Positions 27,112-37,145 are shown, counted from the stretch's first letter. The stretch: 64,000 nucleotides of DNA from Lachnospiraceae bacterium (GCA_910575035.1 CAJTDL010000002.1:118964-182963); one strand, 5' to 3'. Made by a program: numbers and translations. The notes: generated by a model not told the origin, from the sequence alone.

Positions 27112-29154
27112 TTATTCTGCCGTCCCTCCAAGCCCTGGCGCCTTCCCGGTATAGAGCTGGTAGTAACGCCCCTGCTGGCTAATCAGTTCCTCATGGGTGC
27201 CCCTCTCAATCACACTGCCCTTTTCCAATACCATAATACAGTCACTATTTTTGACTGTGGAAAGCCTATGGGCAATCACAAAGGTCGTCCTGCCCTGCAT
27301 TAATTTATCCATGCCGTCCTGAACCAGGCGTTCTGTACGCGTATCAATGGAACTTGTGGCCTCATCCAGAATCAGGACCGGCGGGTCTGCCACAGCTGCA
27401 CGGGCTATCGCTAAGAGCTGCCGCTGCCCTTGGCTTAGGTTGGCGCCATCCCCTGTCAGCATGGTGTTGTAGCCTTCTGGAAGCCTGCGGATAAACTGGT
27501 CTGCATTGGCCAGCTTAGCTGCTGCCACCACTTCCTCATCCGTAGCGTCCAATTTCCCATAACGGATATTCTCCATTACCGTATTGGTGAATAAATGGGT
27601 ATCCTGCAGCACAATGCCAAGGGAACGGCGCAGGTCTGCTTTTTTGATCTTGTTGATGTTAATGCCATCGTAACGAATCTTGCCATCCTGAATGTCGTAA
27701 AAACGGTTGATCAGGTTGGTGATTGTAGTCTTGCCAGCCCCAGTGGAGCCTACGAATGCAATTTTCTGGCCTGCATTTGCGTACATTTTTACATCGTGGA
27801 GCACAATCTTATCCGGATTATAGCCAAAGTCTACACCATCGAATACCACATCCCCCGTTAACTCAACATAATCCGTGGTGCCGTCTGCCTGGTGGAAATG
27901 CTTCCATGCCCACAGGCCGGTCCGTTTCTCAGATTCTGCCAGCTTGCCTTGCTCACGCTTTGCATTGACCAGGGTCACATAGCCTTCGTCCGTTTCCGGC
28001 TTTTCATCCAGCAGCCGAAAGATGCGCTCTGCGCCCGCCATTGCCATAACCACGCTATTGAGCTGCTGGCTTACCTGGTTGATGGGCATATTAAAGCTGC
28101 GGTTAAAGGTCAGAAAGCTCGCCAGGCCGCCTAAAGTAAAACCGCCTACCCTGTTCATGGCCAGGATGCCGCCTACCACGGCGCAAATTACATAACTCAG
28201 GTTTCCAAGCTGGGCATTGACTGGCCCCAACATATTGGCAAACTTATTGGCATTGTTGGCGCTTACAAATAATTCCTCATTGAGTTCCTGGAAACGCTCC
28301 CGGCTCTCATCCTCATGGCAGAATACCTTTACCACCTTCTGCCCCTCCATCATTTCTTCGATATAACCGTTTACCCTGCCGATATCCTTTTGCTGGGCTA
28401 TGAAATATTTTCCGCTCCTGCCTGCGAATGTCTTGGTGGCAAAGAGCATGACGCCTACCATAAGAAGGGTGACGAATGTCAGAGGGACATTCAGCACCAG
28501 CATACTGATAAGGATGCTCACAACTGTGATAACACTGGATAAGAGCTGGGGCATACTCTGGCTGATCATCTGGCGCAGGGTATCAATGTCGTTGGTATAA
28601 ATGGACATGATATCGCCATGGGAATGGGTGTCAAAATATTTGATTGGGAGGCTTTCCATATGCGTAAACATATCATCCCGCAAATCCCGCAGGGTTCCCT
28701 GGGTAACCTTTACCATAACGCGGTTGTAGGCCCAGGTGGACAATGCGCCGATGCCATAGATAATCCCCACACGGAGGATTGCTGCAGCCAATGGGGCAAA
28801 ATCCGGGTTTTCCGCGCCAATCATGGGCAAAATATATACATCTATCAATGTCTGCATAAACAGGGTTCCCTGCACATTGGCAAGCACGCCTACGAAAATG
28901 CCAATCACTACAACCAGGATATGGAACTTGTATTTTGCCAGGATATATTTCATCAGCCTGGAAAATAATTTCCCAGGATTTTTGATTTTCGGCCTGGGGC
29001 CCCTAGGCCCCCTTCCCATAGGGCCCTTCTGCGCCTTCCCGCCATTTCCCTGAAAATCCTTGGATGCCGCTTCTCCATTGCCCTGCCCCTGGTTAGGGGA
29101 CTGCATTCCATCTTCCCTCTTGGGGCATTGCTTTTCTTTTTCCATAACTGCCAT
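27112..29154 (-). CDS. ABC exporter half-transporter, ATP-binding and permease (second subunit)
   Basis: 680 residues. The first 60 residues are a Gly/Pro/Lys-rich cytoplasmic extension (GPMGRGPRGPRPK). A six-helix type I exporter domain follows (to about 370), then the nucleotide-binding domain with Walker A GSTGAGKTT, signature LSQGQ, and Walker B VLILDEATSS. The start codon overlaps the end of the upstream half-transporter gene, so the two are translationally coupled and should form a heterodimer of the multidrug type. MarR control (see the 31.4 kb gene) suggests a role in resistance to toxic compounds. Confidence 0.94.
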   Translation of the reverse strand: MAVMEKEKQCPKREDGMQSPNQGQGNGEAASKDFQGNGGKAQKGPMGRGPRGPRPKIKNPGKLFSRLMKYILAKYKFHILVVVIGIFVGVLANVQGTLFMQTLIDVYILPMIGAENPDFAPLAAAILRVGIIYGIGALSTWAYNRVMVKVTQGTLRDLRDDMFTHMESLPIKYFDTHSHGDIMSIYTNDIDTLRQMISQSMPQLLSSVITVVSILISMLVLNVPLTFVTLLMVGVMLFATKTFAGRSGKYFIAQQKDIGRVNGYIEEMMEGQKVVKVFCHEDESRERFQELNEELFVSANNANKFANMLGPVNAQLGNLSYVICAVVGGILAMNRVGGFTLGGLASFLTFNRSFNMPINQVSQQLNSVVMAMAGAERIFRLLDEKPETDEGYVTLVNAKREQGKLAESEKRTGLWAWKHFHQADGTTDYVELTGDVVFDGVDFGYNPDKIVLHDVKMYANAGQKIAFVGSTGAGKTTITNLINRFYDIQDGKIRYDGININKIKKADLRRSLGIVLQDTHLFTNTVMENIRYGKLDATDEEVVAAAKLANADQFIRRLPEGYNTMLTGDGANLSQGQRQLLAIARAAVADPPVLILDEATSSIDTRTERLVQDGMDKLMQGRTTFVIAHRLSTVKNSDCIMVLEKGSVIERGTHEELISQQGRYYQLYTGKAPGLGGTAE

Positions 29155-30905
29155 TACCGTTCACCTCCCTCTTGGTCAAAATCCCCGCTGCCGCCAGTCT
29201 GTGACTCGTAGACATCACGGTAAATCTCACTGTTTTCTAACAGTTCTTCATGGGTGCCAAAGTCCGCCACCCTGCCATTCTCCATAACAATAATGCGGTC
29301 TGCATTTTGCACGCTGGAAATACGCTGGGCAATGATCAGCTTGGTAGTATCTGGTATTTCCGTAGCGAAGGCTTTGCGGATCTTGCTGTCTGTGGCTGTA
29401 TCCACAGCGCTGGTCGAATCATCTAAAATCAGTATTTTGGGCTTCTTGAGCAATGCCCGGGCAATGCAAAGGCGCTGCTTCTGCCCGCCGGACACATTGC
29501 TTCCGCCCTGTTCAATATAAGTGTCGTATTGGCTTGGAAGCTGCTCAATAAATTCATCGGCGCAGGCCATTTTGCATACCCGCACACAGTCCTCCTTTGT
29601 GGCGTTCTTGTCGCCCCAGCGCAGGTTTTCCAAGATTGTGCCAGAAAACAGCACGTTTTTCTGGAGCACCACCGCCACTTGGTTGCGCAGCTGCTCCATA
29701 TCATATTCCTTTACATTGATGCCGCCTACGGACACACTTCCAGCTGTCACGTCATAAAGGCGGCTGATAAGGTTTACCAGGCTGGACTTGGCGCTTCCTG
29801 TCCCACCGATAATCCCGATAGTCTCCCCTGCCCGGATATTCAGATTGATATCCTTCAGCACCGGCTCTTCACTGTTCTGGCTATAAGCAAAGTCCACATG
29901 TTCAAACACAATGCTGCCATCCGGCACTTCCTGAATGGGATTGGGCGGGTTGGACAAGGTGCTTTCTTCATTGATCACTTCTGCAATACGTTCTGCGCTT
30001 GCTGTACTCATGGTGACCATGACAAAGATCATAGAGAGCATCATCAGGCTCATCAGGATATTCATGCAATAGGCCATCAGGCTCATCAGCTGCCCGGTAG
30101 TCAGCGCGTCTGTAATAATCATCTTCGCCCCCAGCCAGCTTATGGCAAGGATGCAGCCATACACGGTCACCTGCATCAGCGGCGCATTCCAGGTCAGGAT
30201 ATTCTCTGCCTTACTGAACATTTTATAGATATTGCCGCTGGCTTTTGTAAACCGCTCATTTTCATAATCTTCCCGGACATATGCCTTCACCACACGGATG
30301 GCGGACACATTTTCCTGGACGCTGGCGTTCATATCGTCATATTTCGGAAAAATCTGCTTAAAATAACGGGTGGCCTTCCCCATGATCAAAAAAAGGCAAG
30401 CCCCCAGCAAAACCACAGCGATCATATAAATACTTGCCAGCCTGGCATTAATCCAAAATGCCATGGCCATAGCAGTAACCATACTAAACGGCGCCCGGAC
30501 ACACATACGCAGGATCATCTGATATGCATTCTGGATATTGGTAACGTCTGTCGTCAAACGCGTCACCAAACCCGCTGTAGAAAATTTGTCAATATTCGCA
30601 AAGGAAAATCCCTGGATATTGTCAAACATCGTCGCCCTCAGATTTTTGGCAAGCCCTGTGGAGGCGCTGGCAGCATACCTGGCTCCCAGCATACCGGCCG
30701 CAAGCCCAAACACCGCCATCACCATCATAACCGCCCCTGTCTTATAAATATAAGGCATATTCCCCTTTTCCACGCCATTGTCAATAATGGCAGCCATAAG
30801 CAATGGAATGACCATTTCCATAATAACCTCTAAAATCATACAGACAGGCGTCAGCAAAGAATCCTTCTTAAACTCTTTTACCTGCCCCAAAATCGTCTTT
30901 ACCAT
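29154..30905 (-). CDS. ABC exporter half-transporter, ATP-binding and permease (first subunit)
   Basis: About 583 residues: six-helix exporter domain, then a nucleotide-binding domain with Walker A GGTGSAKSS, signature NVSGGQKQR and Walker B ILILDDSTSAVD. Two departures from consensus are visible: Ala in place of Gly before the Walker A lysine, and Asp in place of Glu after Walker B, so this half may carry the degenerate catalytic site common in heterodimeric exporters. Start at ATG 30905 (MVKTILG) after GGAAGGAGGA; it overlaps the end of the MarR gene. Partner of the 27.1 kb gene. Confidence 0.93.
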   Translation of the reverse strand: MVKTILGQVKEFKKDSLLTPVCMILEVIMEMVIPLLMAAIIDNGVEKGNMPYIYKTGAVMMVMAVFGLAAGMLGARYAASASTGLAKNLRATMFDNIQGFSFANIDKFSTAGLVTRLTTDVTNIQNAYQMILRMCVRAPFSMVTAMAMAFWINARLASIYMIAVVLLGACLFLIMGKATRYFKQIFPKYDDMNASVQENVSAIRVVKAYVREDYENERFTKASGNIYKMFSKAENILTWNAPLMQVTVYGCILAISWLGAKMIITDALTTGQLMSLMAYCMNILMSLMMLSMIFVMVTMSTASAERIAEVINEESTLSNPPNPIQEVPDGSIVFEHVDFAYSQNSEEPVLKDINLNIRAGETIGIIGGTGSAKSSLVNLISRLYDVTAGSVSVGGINVKEYDMEQLRNQVAVVLQKNVLFSGTILENLRWGDKNATKEDCVRVCKMACADEFIEQLPSQYDTYIEQGGSNVSGGQKQRLCIARALLKKPKILILDDSTSAVDTATDSKIRKAFATEIPDTTKLIIAQRISSVQNADRIIVMENGRVADFGTHEELLENSEIYRDVYESQTGGSGDFDQEGGER

Positions 30906-31411
30906 TTTGAATCCTCCTTCCTGCAATTTCCTTTCTTCATGAGGCGCTGCTTTGGATAATAGCTGGCAAGATCCTCCTCCAGGTTCCTTTTCAGCTTCTC
31001 TGCCACCACAAGAAAGGACTGTATCTCCTCTGGCGTGATATTCCGTTTACATTGGGCTTCCAGTACCTCAACATGGCTGATATGCTGCTCATGGATTTTC
31101 CTGCCCAGTTCCGTCAGCGCCAGCTTCTTCAGCCGGCCATCCGATTCCACAGATTCCCGCCGGATATACCCTTTCTTCTCCATCAATTTTACAATGCAAG
31201 TCACGGTAGACTTGGCAATGGAAAACTCCGCCTCAATATCCTTCTGGAATACAAGCCGCTCCTGGTTCTCGTATAGAAACCCCAAAATCCAGCCGTGCAT
31301 CACTGTAACCTCATCCACCCCTTCCTGGCTAATCTCATAAGCAACCACATTCCGAAAAAACAGATTATCCAATGTCTTAATCCAAAACCCAAGGGTATCC
31401 TTCCTCTCCAT
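30899..31411 (-). CDS. MarR family transcriptional regulator
   Basis: About 170 residues. The winged helix-turn-helix is clear: QKDIEAEFSIAKSTVTCIVK, KKGYIRRESVESDGRLKKLALTELG, with the usual wing DGR. I favour ATG 31411 (MERKDTLGFW) because GGAG lies just upstream; the frame is open to 31441. It is the first gene of an operon with the two ABC half-transporters, and a 19-bp palindrome sits between its promoter and start, so it probably represses the operon until a ligand binds. Confidence 0.92.
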   Translation of the reverse strand: MERKDTLGFWIKTLDNLFFRNVVAYEISQEGVDEVTVMHGWILGFLYENQERLVFQKDIEAEFSIAKSTVTCIVKLMEKKGYIRRESVESDGRLKKLALTELGRKIHEQHISHVEVLEAQCKRNITPEEIQSFLVVAEKLKRNLEEDLASYYPKQRLMKKGNCRKEDSKW

Positions 31412-31566
31412 CCCACTCCATGGCACCAAAATCCGCTGCATTTAAGCAATGGCATATGCCCCTCCTTCCTCCTGTTCTGTTACGCAAAAGCGTTTATCAC
31501 CATTACTCCAGCGATATGTTGCCGCCAGGGTAATGTGTGCCTTTTTCCTGAACATAAAATAGTTTT

Positions 31567-31585
31567 ATATGGAATTGTTCCATAT
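31567..31585. promoter_or_regulatory. Probable MarR operator palindrome
   Basis: ATATGGAATTGTTCCATAT is a perfect inverted repeat (8-3-8) located 22 bp downstream of the -10 box of the MarR/ABC promoter. A weaker related sequence (TATAGAATTGTTTTATA) lies next to it at 31583-31599. Placement and symmetry fit a MarR dimer site. Confidence 0.75.
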
Positions 31586-31606
31586 AGAATTGTTTTATAC
31601 AGAACT

Positions 31607-31634
31607 ATTATAACCGCATTCCACAAATTGTCAA
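31607..31634 (-). promoter_or_regulatory. Promoter of the MarR/ABC exporter operon
   Basis: On the minus strand TTGACA (31634-31629) and TATAAT (31612-31607) are spaced by 16 bp, both perfect sigma-A boxes, and are followed by the palindromic operator. Confidence 0.85.
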
Positions 31635-31793
31635 GACATTAATTTTATTTTTCAGAGAGTGCTGTTTCACAGTTAATATTCATGGACACGGTATCATCCA
31701 ATGAACAAGCGAGGGATCACCCTTGAATATAGGATGTTTTTTTTGTATAATGAAACAAGATAACCTAATTATTTCTCTGCTGAAAAGGCGGAG

Positions 31794-32591
31794 ATGAAAG
31801 GAAGAAGGAATGGAAAAACAGAAATTGCGAAATATACGATTAAAAATATATTAGTGGATGCGTGCTATAATGATTTGGGATTCACAGTAAGGGACAAAAT
31901 TATGATTTTGACGGAGGCTCAGACCACATGGACGATGAACATTATTATCCGGGCATTGATGTATCTGGTGCAGTCCTATCATGAATATTTTGAACGCATG
32001 AATGATAACCTTTACGGTAGTAAAAAAGTAAGGCTGCCAAAAGCAGAATTATACGTGATATTCACCGGAAAACGGGTAAGCAAACCAGAATATGTTTCCC
32101 TTTCAGAAGAATTTTGGGACGGGGAGAAATGCTCCATTGATGTAAAGGTAAAAATGATATACGATGGCAAGGACAATGATATTATTAGCCAATACGTGGC
32201 CTTTACAAAAGTATATGACGAACAGGTGAAATTATATGGACGAACCAGGGAAGCAGTTACCAATACAATCAATATCTGTAAAGACAGGGATGTTCTAAAA
32301 GAGTACTTATCAAGCAGGGAAAAGGAGGTTGTTGACATGATGATGACATTGTTTGATGAAGAGCAGGTAATGCGCGCTTATGTGGAAAGTGAGCGAAAGG
32401 AAGCGGCGGAAAAGGCAGCGGCAGAAGCTGCAAAAAAGGCATCTGTGATTTCAGCGATTGAGATATATCAAGAAATGGGTTTGCCTGTTTCAGAAACCAT
32501 AAAAAAGGTGGCAGGAAAATATCAACTTGAAGAAAACGATGCAGAAGCATGGGTTCAGCGATATTGGAAAACGGAAGGGGGAAACCAATAG
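31794..32591 (+). CDS. Rpn/PD-(D/E)XK transposase-like family protein
   Basis: 265 residues. It resembles a Lachnospiraceae family related to Rpn-type recombination-promoting nucleases: KYTIKNILVDACYNDLGF, EAQTTWTMNIIIRALMYLV, LPKAELYVIFTGKRV, YGRTREAVTNTINICKDR and the Ala/Lys-rich helical region near residue 205. The nuclease core is the EAQ motif. A TATAAT box (TTGTATAATG, 31744-31753) precedes it. Such genes are often multi-copy and mobile; the function in the host is not established. A strong terminator follows at 32658. Confidence 0.65.
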   Translation: MKGRRNGKTEIAKYTIKNILVDACYNDLGFTVRDKIMILTEAQTTWTMNIIIRALMYLVQSYHEYFERMNDNLYGSKKVRLPKAELYVIFTGKRVSKPEYVSLSEEFWDGEKCSIDVKVKMIYDGKDNDIISQYVAFTKVYDEQVKLYGRTREAVTNTINICKDRDVLKEYLSSREKEVVDMMMTLFDEEQVMRAYVESERKEAAEKAAAEAAKKASVISAIEIYQEMGLPVSETIKKVAGKYQLEENDAEAWVQRYWKTEGGNQ

Positions 32592-32657
32592 TTTTCATAC
32601 TAAGAAAAATGAAAACGACTTTGTTACTGGTTTACTGCATTTCACTTTAACAGACGG

Positions 32658-32694
32658 ATTGCCCGGTTCTCAACCGGGCAATTCATCTGTTTTT
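32658..32694 (+). terminator. Strong terminator
   Basis: ATTGCCCGGTT (32658-32668), loop CTC, AACCGGGCAAT (32672-32682), then TCATCTGTTTTT. A perfect 11-bp stem. It ends the Rpn-like gene; the rest of 32592-32935 contains no gene that I can support. Confidence 0.9.
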
Positions 32695-32935
32695 ACGCCT
32701 TTTTCACGCAGGATAAATTTTCAGCCTGCAAGGCAAAGGAATAAGGCGCAGCGGTAGCTGCGCTGATTGGCGGCAATGCAGCAGATGGAAACTTAGACAA
32801 GTGAAAAGTGCGGTTAATTAGTGTGGGTTTATACTATTGTACTGGCACAAATTTGCCCTCTTCCCCCTTTTATGGTAAAATATCTACATAAATATCCATT
32901 AAAACACCAAGGCTTACACAAGGAGACACAAAAGC

Positions 32936-34390
32936 ATGAACACATTCTCAGAATTACTTTTCAATTACATCAAAAAATCTGGCTTCACCAACATCCACTT
33001 CGCCAAAATCTGCGGCATAGACCGCACCCTAATGCAAAAATACATTTCCGGCAAACGCCTCCCCAAGCAGGAGCAAACCCGCAAAACCTTATACGAAAAG
33101 CTCCACCTTTCCCCAGACGAACGCTTTATTATGGAAGAGGCTTACCAGCGGGAAGCCCTGGGTCCTGGTGTCTTTGAACAGCAGAAAAGCATCCAAAATA
33201 TCCTGGAAAACTTCAGTGAGATTACCAGCGAAAAAAAGCCCGTTGAAAAAACGGCTTTTCATGTGGAAATCCATGCAGGGCACCTGAAAAATATCGTCCC
33301 TTTATATACAAGAGACGATATTCTGGCTTATCTCTGGGGAATCCTCGCCTATACCCTGGAACAGGAATCCTGCGAGGTTTTTATGATCCTACAGCCCGAT
33401 TACGATAGCCTGGACGGCATTTTAATGAATTTAAGCCGAAAGGAAAATGTCTGCGTACATCATTTAGTCTGCATTGACCGCCAAATGAAGGAACAGGAAG
33501 GAACCTACAACCTCCGCATCCTGCAGAAAATAATCGCATTAATGTGCGGGCGGGCAAAATACGACGTGCGCTTTTATTACAGTGACATTTCCAACCATAT
33601 CAATTCCACCAGCCTGATGCCCAACCTAATCCTGACAGGGGAGTTTGTAATCCAATTTGATTATGAGATGAGCCATGGTATCGTATTCCATGATATGGGA
33701 CTCCGCCGTTTCTATCAGAAAGTCTATGATACCCTGCAAAAAAAGACAAGTTCTTTCCTGAAAAAGCATGAAAGCATTGTGGATACTGTGCAATATTATA
33801 AGGAACAGCATCCCTGCGACTGTTCCCTGCAGCTTCAGCCATGCTTTGCTTATGCACTTTCTGATAAAATCCTGCTAAAAATCGTAGAGCCGTCTATGTT
33901 GGGTCACCAAAAAGTGATCGAAGACCTTTGCGCCATGTTGGAGCAATGGGGCGCCCAGGCATTTTCCATGGGTATCCCGGCCAACCGGAATTTTTTTGTA
34001 AAGGACGGCATTGACGACTTTATGAGGACAGGAAGAATCAAAGAATTCCCGTCTGAATTTTACCGCCCCCTTACCTTTCCCTGGCGGCTGCATATGCTGA
34101 AAATGTTCTGCAAGCAATTAAAAAGCGGGCTGATTGAAGGGTATCTGCTTAATGAAGAAAAATTTAAAACCGACGGCCATTTGGTCATACAACTCAGCGG
34201 CCGGGATGCGGTGCATTTTATCAGCTGCCGGGAGGATGGCAGCCAGATTGTCATGCGGCTTTTTGAAGATGGGATTGTGAATGCATTTGTAAACTTTATG
34301 GACAATCTAAAGGGAAGCTCCTATGTGAAAAGCCGTGAGGAAACCATCCGGTTTGTAGAGGAAAAAATAGAAGAATATAGCGCACTGTAA
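32936..34390 (+). CDS. Helix-turn-helix regulator with large uncharacterised sensor domain
   Basis: 484 residues. The first 70 form a lambda-repressor-like HTH (NIHFAKICGIDRTLMQKYIS, GKRLPKQEQTRKTLYEKLHL). The remaining 400 residues are soluble and match no domain that I recognise; features include HAGHLKNIVPLYTRDDI, CFAYALSDKILLKIV and a C-terminal FVEEKIEEY. The ATG is preceded by AAGGAGACAC. Similar large HTH proteins occur in gut Clostridia and are uncharacterised. It stands alone, convergent with the large secreted protein gene; no target is evident. Confidence 0.7.
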   Translation: MNTFSELLFNYIKKSGFTNIHFAKICGIDRTLMQKYISGKRLPKQEQTRKTLYEKLHLSPDERFIMEEAYQREALGPGVFEQQKSIQNILENFSEITSEKKPVEKTAFHVEIHAGHLKNIVPLYTRDDILAYLWGILAYTLEQESCEVFMILQPDYDSLDGILMNLSRKENVCVHHLVCIDRQMKEQEGTYNLRILQKIIALMCGRAKYDVRFYYSDISNHINSTSLMPNLILTGEFVIQFDYEMSHGIVFHDMGLRRFYQKVYDTLQKKTSSFLKKHESIVDTVQYYKEQHPCDCSLQLQPCFAYALSDKILLKIVEPSMLGHQKVIEDLCAMLEQWGAQAFSMGIPANRNFFVKDGIDDFMRTGRIKEFPSEFYRPLTFPWRLHMLKMFCKQLKSGLIEGYLLNEEKFKTDGHLVIQLSGRDAVHFISCREDGSQIVMRLFEDGIVNAFVNFMDNLKGSSYVKSREETIRFVEEKIEEYSAL

Positions 34391-34433
34391 CGATACAGCC
34401 ATTTTCAATTTGGATAGGCTTTACAGCCAGGAC

Positions 34434-34467
34434 GCCGGATGCAGAGGTTTTCCCTGCTGCATCCGGC
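34434..34467. terminator. Bidirectional hairpin between convergent genes
   Basis: GCCGGATGCAG (34434-34444) pairs with CTGCATCCGGC (34457-34467), an 11-bp perfect stem between two convergent stop codons. No clear T-run on either side. Confidence 0.6.
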
Positions 34468-34485
34468 TGCTGTTGATATGCTGTT

Positions 34486-36996
34486 CTATGGCCGGTAATC
34501 CTCTGGGCAGGCAGGCACGCTGTTCCTGTCCCAGCTCATGTCAAACGTCCTGGCAAAGGTATTGTCACTTACCAAAAATACCGCATAAAATCCTGAAGAA
34601 TCATTGCACTGCACATCAATAATATACCATTTCCCATCTACGCATACCTCATTCCACTGATGGCTGGGATTGGAGGCGTTGGCGTCTGCATGGACATAAT
34701 AGCACCCAATCCCAATCCCATCGCACAAGGCCTTCATTGCCCTGGCATAGCCAGAACACTGGGCTTCGCCATACACCAATGCGCCCCAGGCTGTATTTGC
34801 CCGGTTCATTGCCCAGCTAGGGGCATAGGAGCAGACAGAGGCCAGGTAGTCATGGGCTATTTTCACCTTCAAATAGTCTGACATGGTATCATCAATATAA
34901 CGGTCTTTAAAATCCTGCACTTTTTCCCGTACCTGGTTCAGCTCTGCCTGGCTTAAGGACGGGCCGTATACGCTTCCGGGAGAATAATTCCCTCCACTCA
35001 GGGCAGAGCCCTGGGAACTGATGGTTACTGTCCGTTGGCAATATGCGCTGTAATCCTTCTTCCCGCCAGTTTCACGGTAGGCGCGGATACGGAAGGTATA
35101 GCTGGCGCCCTCCTGGAGCTTACCCATGTACAGGGTATTCCCGCTGTTTTCCGAAACACTGCTGACTTTTTGGAAGCCCCCCTTCCCTTTCCTGTAAGAA
35201 AGCTCCAACCCAGAGGCTTTTTTCACCTTGCCCCAGCTGATCCTCGCCTGCCCCTTCCGCTCTGACACAACATTCATGCTGGGCGCGGAAACCTTGGTCT
35301 GTGCCTTACATACCTTAGAATATGCGCCATAATACATAGATTTGCCAGATTTTTTATAAGCGCGGATCTTAAAACGGTAAGAAGTACAGGGAGACAGCTT
35401 CTTCACCGTCAGGGATGTGGATTTTGCCTTCAGTGTTTTTATTTTTTTATATTTCTTAGTTTTTGGCTGATACTGGTATACCTGATAGCCTGTTACAGAG
35501 GCAGATTTTTTCCATTTCAGTGTAATGGAAGTATCCGTCCGTTTCCCACTTTTAAAGGCAGACACCTTCCGGGGCAAAATCTGGAATGTGCGCTGGATGG
35601 TCCCTTTATAATTTCCCTTGCCTGTAATTTTAGCCGTGGCTTTCCCTGTCTGTTTATTATTTTTATAAGTTACGGTATAATCCCTGTTTTTCTTTAACTG
35701 CCTGCTGCCGTCCTTCAATTTGACAGCCGGCTCAATCTTCTTCCCGGTATAAGTTTTCTTGGGAATCTTAGAGCAGGACAGCTTCTGAATACTCTTAGGT
35801 AAAATTTGGAAGGACACCTGCTTTGTGCCGGTAAAACGCCCCTTCCCTGTCACCGTGGCCTGGGCTGTCCCTGCGTTCACATTATTTTTATAGGCAATGC
35901 TGTACTCAGACGGGGGAATCTCCTCTCCCTGGTAAGTAAGCGTAATTTGGGGGCAAATGGCCGTCCCTGTATATGTGGCATTGGGGATCCTTCCCACCGT
36001 GGCCTGGGAGATATCCTGAAGGGATTGCTCCAAGGAAACCGTTACCGCCAGGGAAAACGCCGTCCCCGTATCATAAACATAGGACATCTCCGTCCCGGAA
36101 GCAATAAAATATCCTTCATCCCAGACTGCGCCCTGCAGGCTGCGGATCCTGGACACGCTGTCAGGAAGGGCAAACGGAAGGGTAAACCGCCCGCCTGCAT
36201 CCACAGCTGCCGCCCTTTGGTTACCCTCACAGAGAAACTGCTCCAATTGGGGCAGCGATGACAAGTCCAGCTCAATCAGGCTGTTTTTGCTGCAGTCCAA
36301 GGACTTCAATCCTGTAAAAATTTCAATTCCCCTTAAATCCATGATTCCCAGCCCAGACACATCCATAGACACGGTACCGGCAATCTCTGCTGCAGATAAA
36401 CGCCCATCCTTATCTGCATCCACAGCCTCTGACAAGTATGACGCAAAGGCTGGATCCGGGAACCGGGCGCTGTCTATGGCAATCAGGCTTTCCCCCGCCT
36501 CTGTTTCAGCGTACTGTTCTGGGAAATAGTCTCCCCCTTCGGCACTTTCTCCTGAATCCTCCTGGAAGCCCCCTCCTGCTGAACCTTCCTGGAAAGGTTC
36601 TTCTACTGAACCCTCCTGCAAGGAATCTCCTATTGAGCCCTCCTGCAAGGAATCTCCTACCGAACCCTCCTGAAAGGCTTCTCCCACTGAATCCTCCTGC
36701 AAGGTTCCTCCTGCCAAACCCTCCTGCAAGGAATCTCCCACTGAGCCCTCCTGCAAGGCTTCTCCTACTAAATCCTCCTGAAAGGAATCTCCCACTGAGC
36801 CCTCCTGCAAGGCTTCTCCTACTAAATCCTGCCCCTGGATAGCTGGCTCTTCCATCGGATCCTGCCAGCAGAATGCCTGGCCTTCCACAATACTCCTGTC
36901 CTGCTGTGCCTTAGAAAAAGCATACGCAGGCTCTCCTGCCATTCCCAAGCACAAGCTGCATGCCAATAACCATGTTACAAATTTTTTTCCTTTCAT
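34486..36996 (-). CDS. Large secreted transglutaminase-like protein with Ig and fibronectin-type repeats
   Basis: About 836 residues. In order: signal peptide (FVTWLLACSLCLGMAGEPAY); ten 9-residue repeats of the VGDSLQEGS type; an EF-hand/dockerin-like DKDGRLSAAEI; a short leucine-rich segment (GLKSLDCSKNSLIELDLSSL); two Ig-like units, each beginning YTG and ending in a GKG(R/N)(F/Y)(T/K)GT strand; two or three fibronectin type III-like units (about 410-620); and a C-terminal transglutaminase/protease fold with Cys in QCSGYARAMK, His in SHQWNEV and Asp in YIIDVQ. All three catalytic residues are present. Start ATG 36996 after GGAGGAGAAG. Probably acts on surface or host proteins. Confidence 0.85.
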   Translation of the reverse strand: MKGKKFVTWLLACSLCLGMAGEPAYAFSKAQQDRSIVEGQAFCWQDPMEEPAIQGQDLVGEALQEGSVGDSFQEDLVGEALQEGSVGDSLQEGLAGGTLQEDSVGEAFQEGSVGDSLQEGSIGDSLQEGSVEEPFQEGSAGGGFQEDSGESAEGGDYFPEQYAETEAGESLIAIDSARFPDPAFASYLSEAVDADKDGRLSAAEIAGTVSMDVSGLGIMDLRGIEIFTGLKSLDCSKNSLIELDLSSLPQLEQFLCEGNQRAAAVDAGGRFTLPFALPDSVSRIRSLQGAVWDEGYFIASGTEMSYVYDTGTAFSLAVTVSLEQSLQDISQATVGRIPNATYTGTAICPQITLTYQGEEIPPSEYSIAYKNNVNAGTAQATVTGKGRFTGTKQVSFQILPKSIQKLSCSKIPKKTYTGKKIEPAVKLKDGSRQLKKNRDYTVTYKNNKQTGKATAKITGKGNYKGTIQRTFQILPRKVSAFKSGKRTDTSITLKWKKSASVTGYQVYQYQPKTKKYKKIKTLKAKSTSLTVKKLSPCTSYRFKIRAYKKSGKSMYYGAYSKVCKAQTKVSAPSMNVVSERKGQARISWGKVKKASGLELSYRKGKGGFQKVSSVSENSGNTLYMGKLQEGASYTFRIRAYRETGGKKDYSAYCQRTVTISSQGSALSGGNYSPGSVYGPSLSQAELNQVREKVQDFKDRYIDDTMSDYLKVKIAHDYLASVCSYAPSWAMNRANTAWGALVYGEAQCSGYARAMKALCDGIGIGCYYVHADANASNPSHQWNEVCVDGKWYIIDVQCNDSSGFYAVFLVSDNTFARTFDMSWDRNSVPACPEDYRP
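36552..36830 (-). repeat. 27-bp tandem repeat, about 10 copies
   Basis: About ten units of 27 bp encode 9-residue repeats of the pattern V-G-(D/E)-(S/A)-(L/F)-Q-E-(G/D)-(S/L). They lie right after the signal peptide of the transglutaminase-like protein. The units differ from each other at a few positions. Confidence 0.85.
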
Positions 36997-37145
36997 TTCC
37001 AACTTCTCCTCCATTCCTTCTTGTAATCTTATTTTTAAATGCCTACTGTTACTGGCAGCGATTTCATTCCCAAACCAAAATCTCTGCCGAATCTCCCCCA
37101 TCCCCTTTCCATATCTGCCACAGCCCTCTGCTGCGCCATGGCACT

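Noticed and set aside
26610-27182. An alternative plus-strand frame through the M56 repeats and beyond
   Set aside because: It is a shifted reading of the 39-bp repeats; the M56 frame ends in an aromatic segment that looks natural and is continuous with the protease domain.
29529-30833. A 434-codon open frame on the plus strand, rich in His and Gln
   Set aside because: It lies exactly opposite the ABC exporter gene, has no ribosome site, and its composition is that of an antisense frame of a GC-biased gene.
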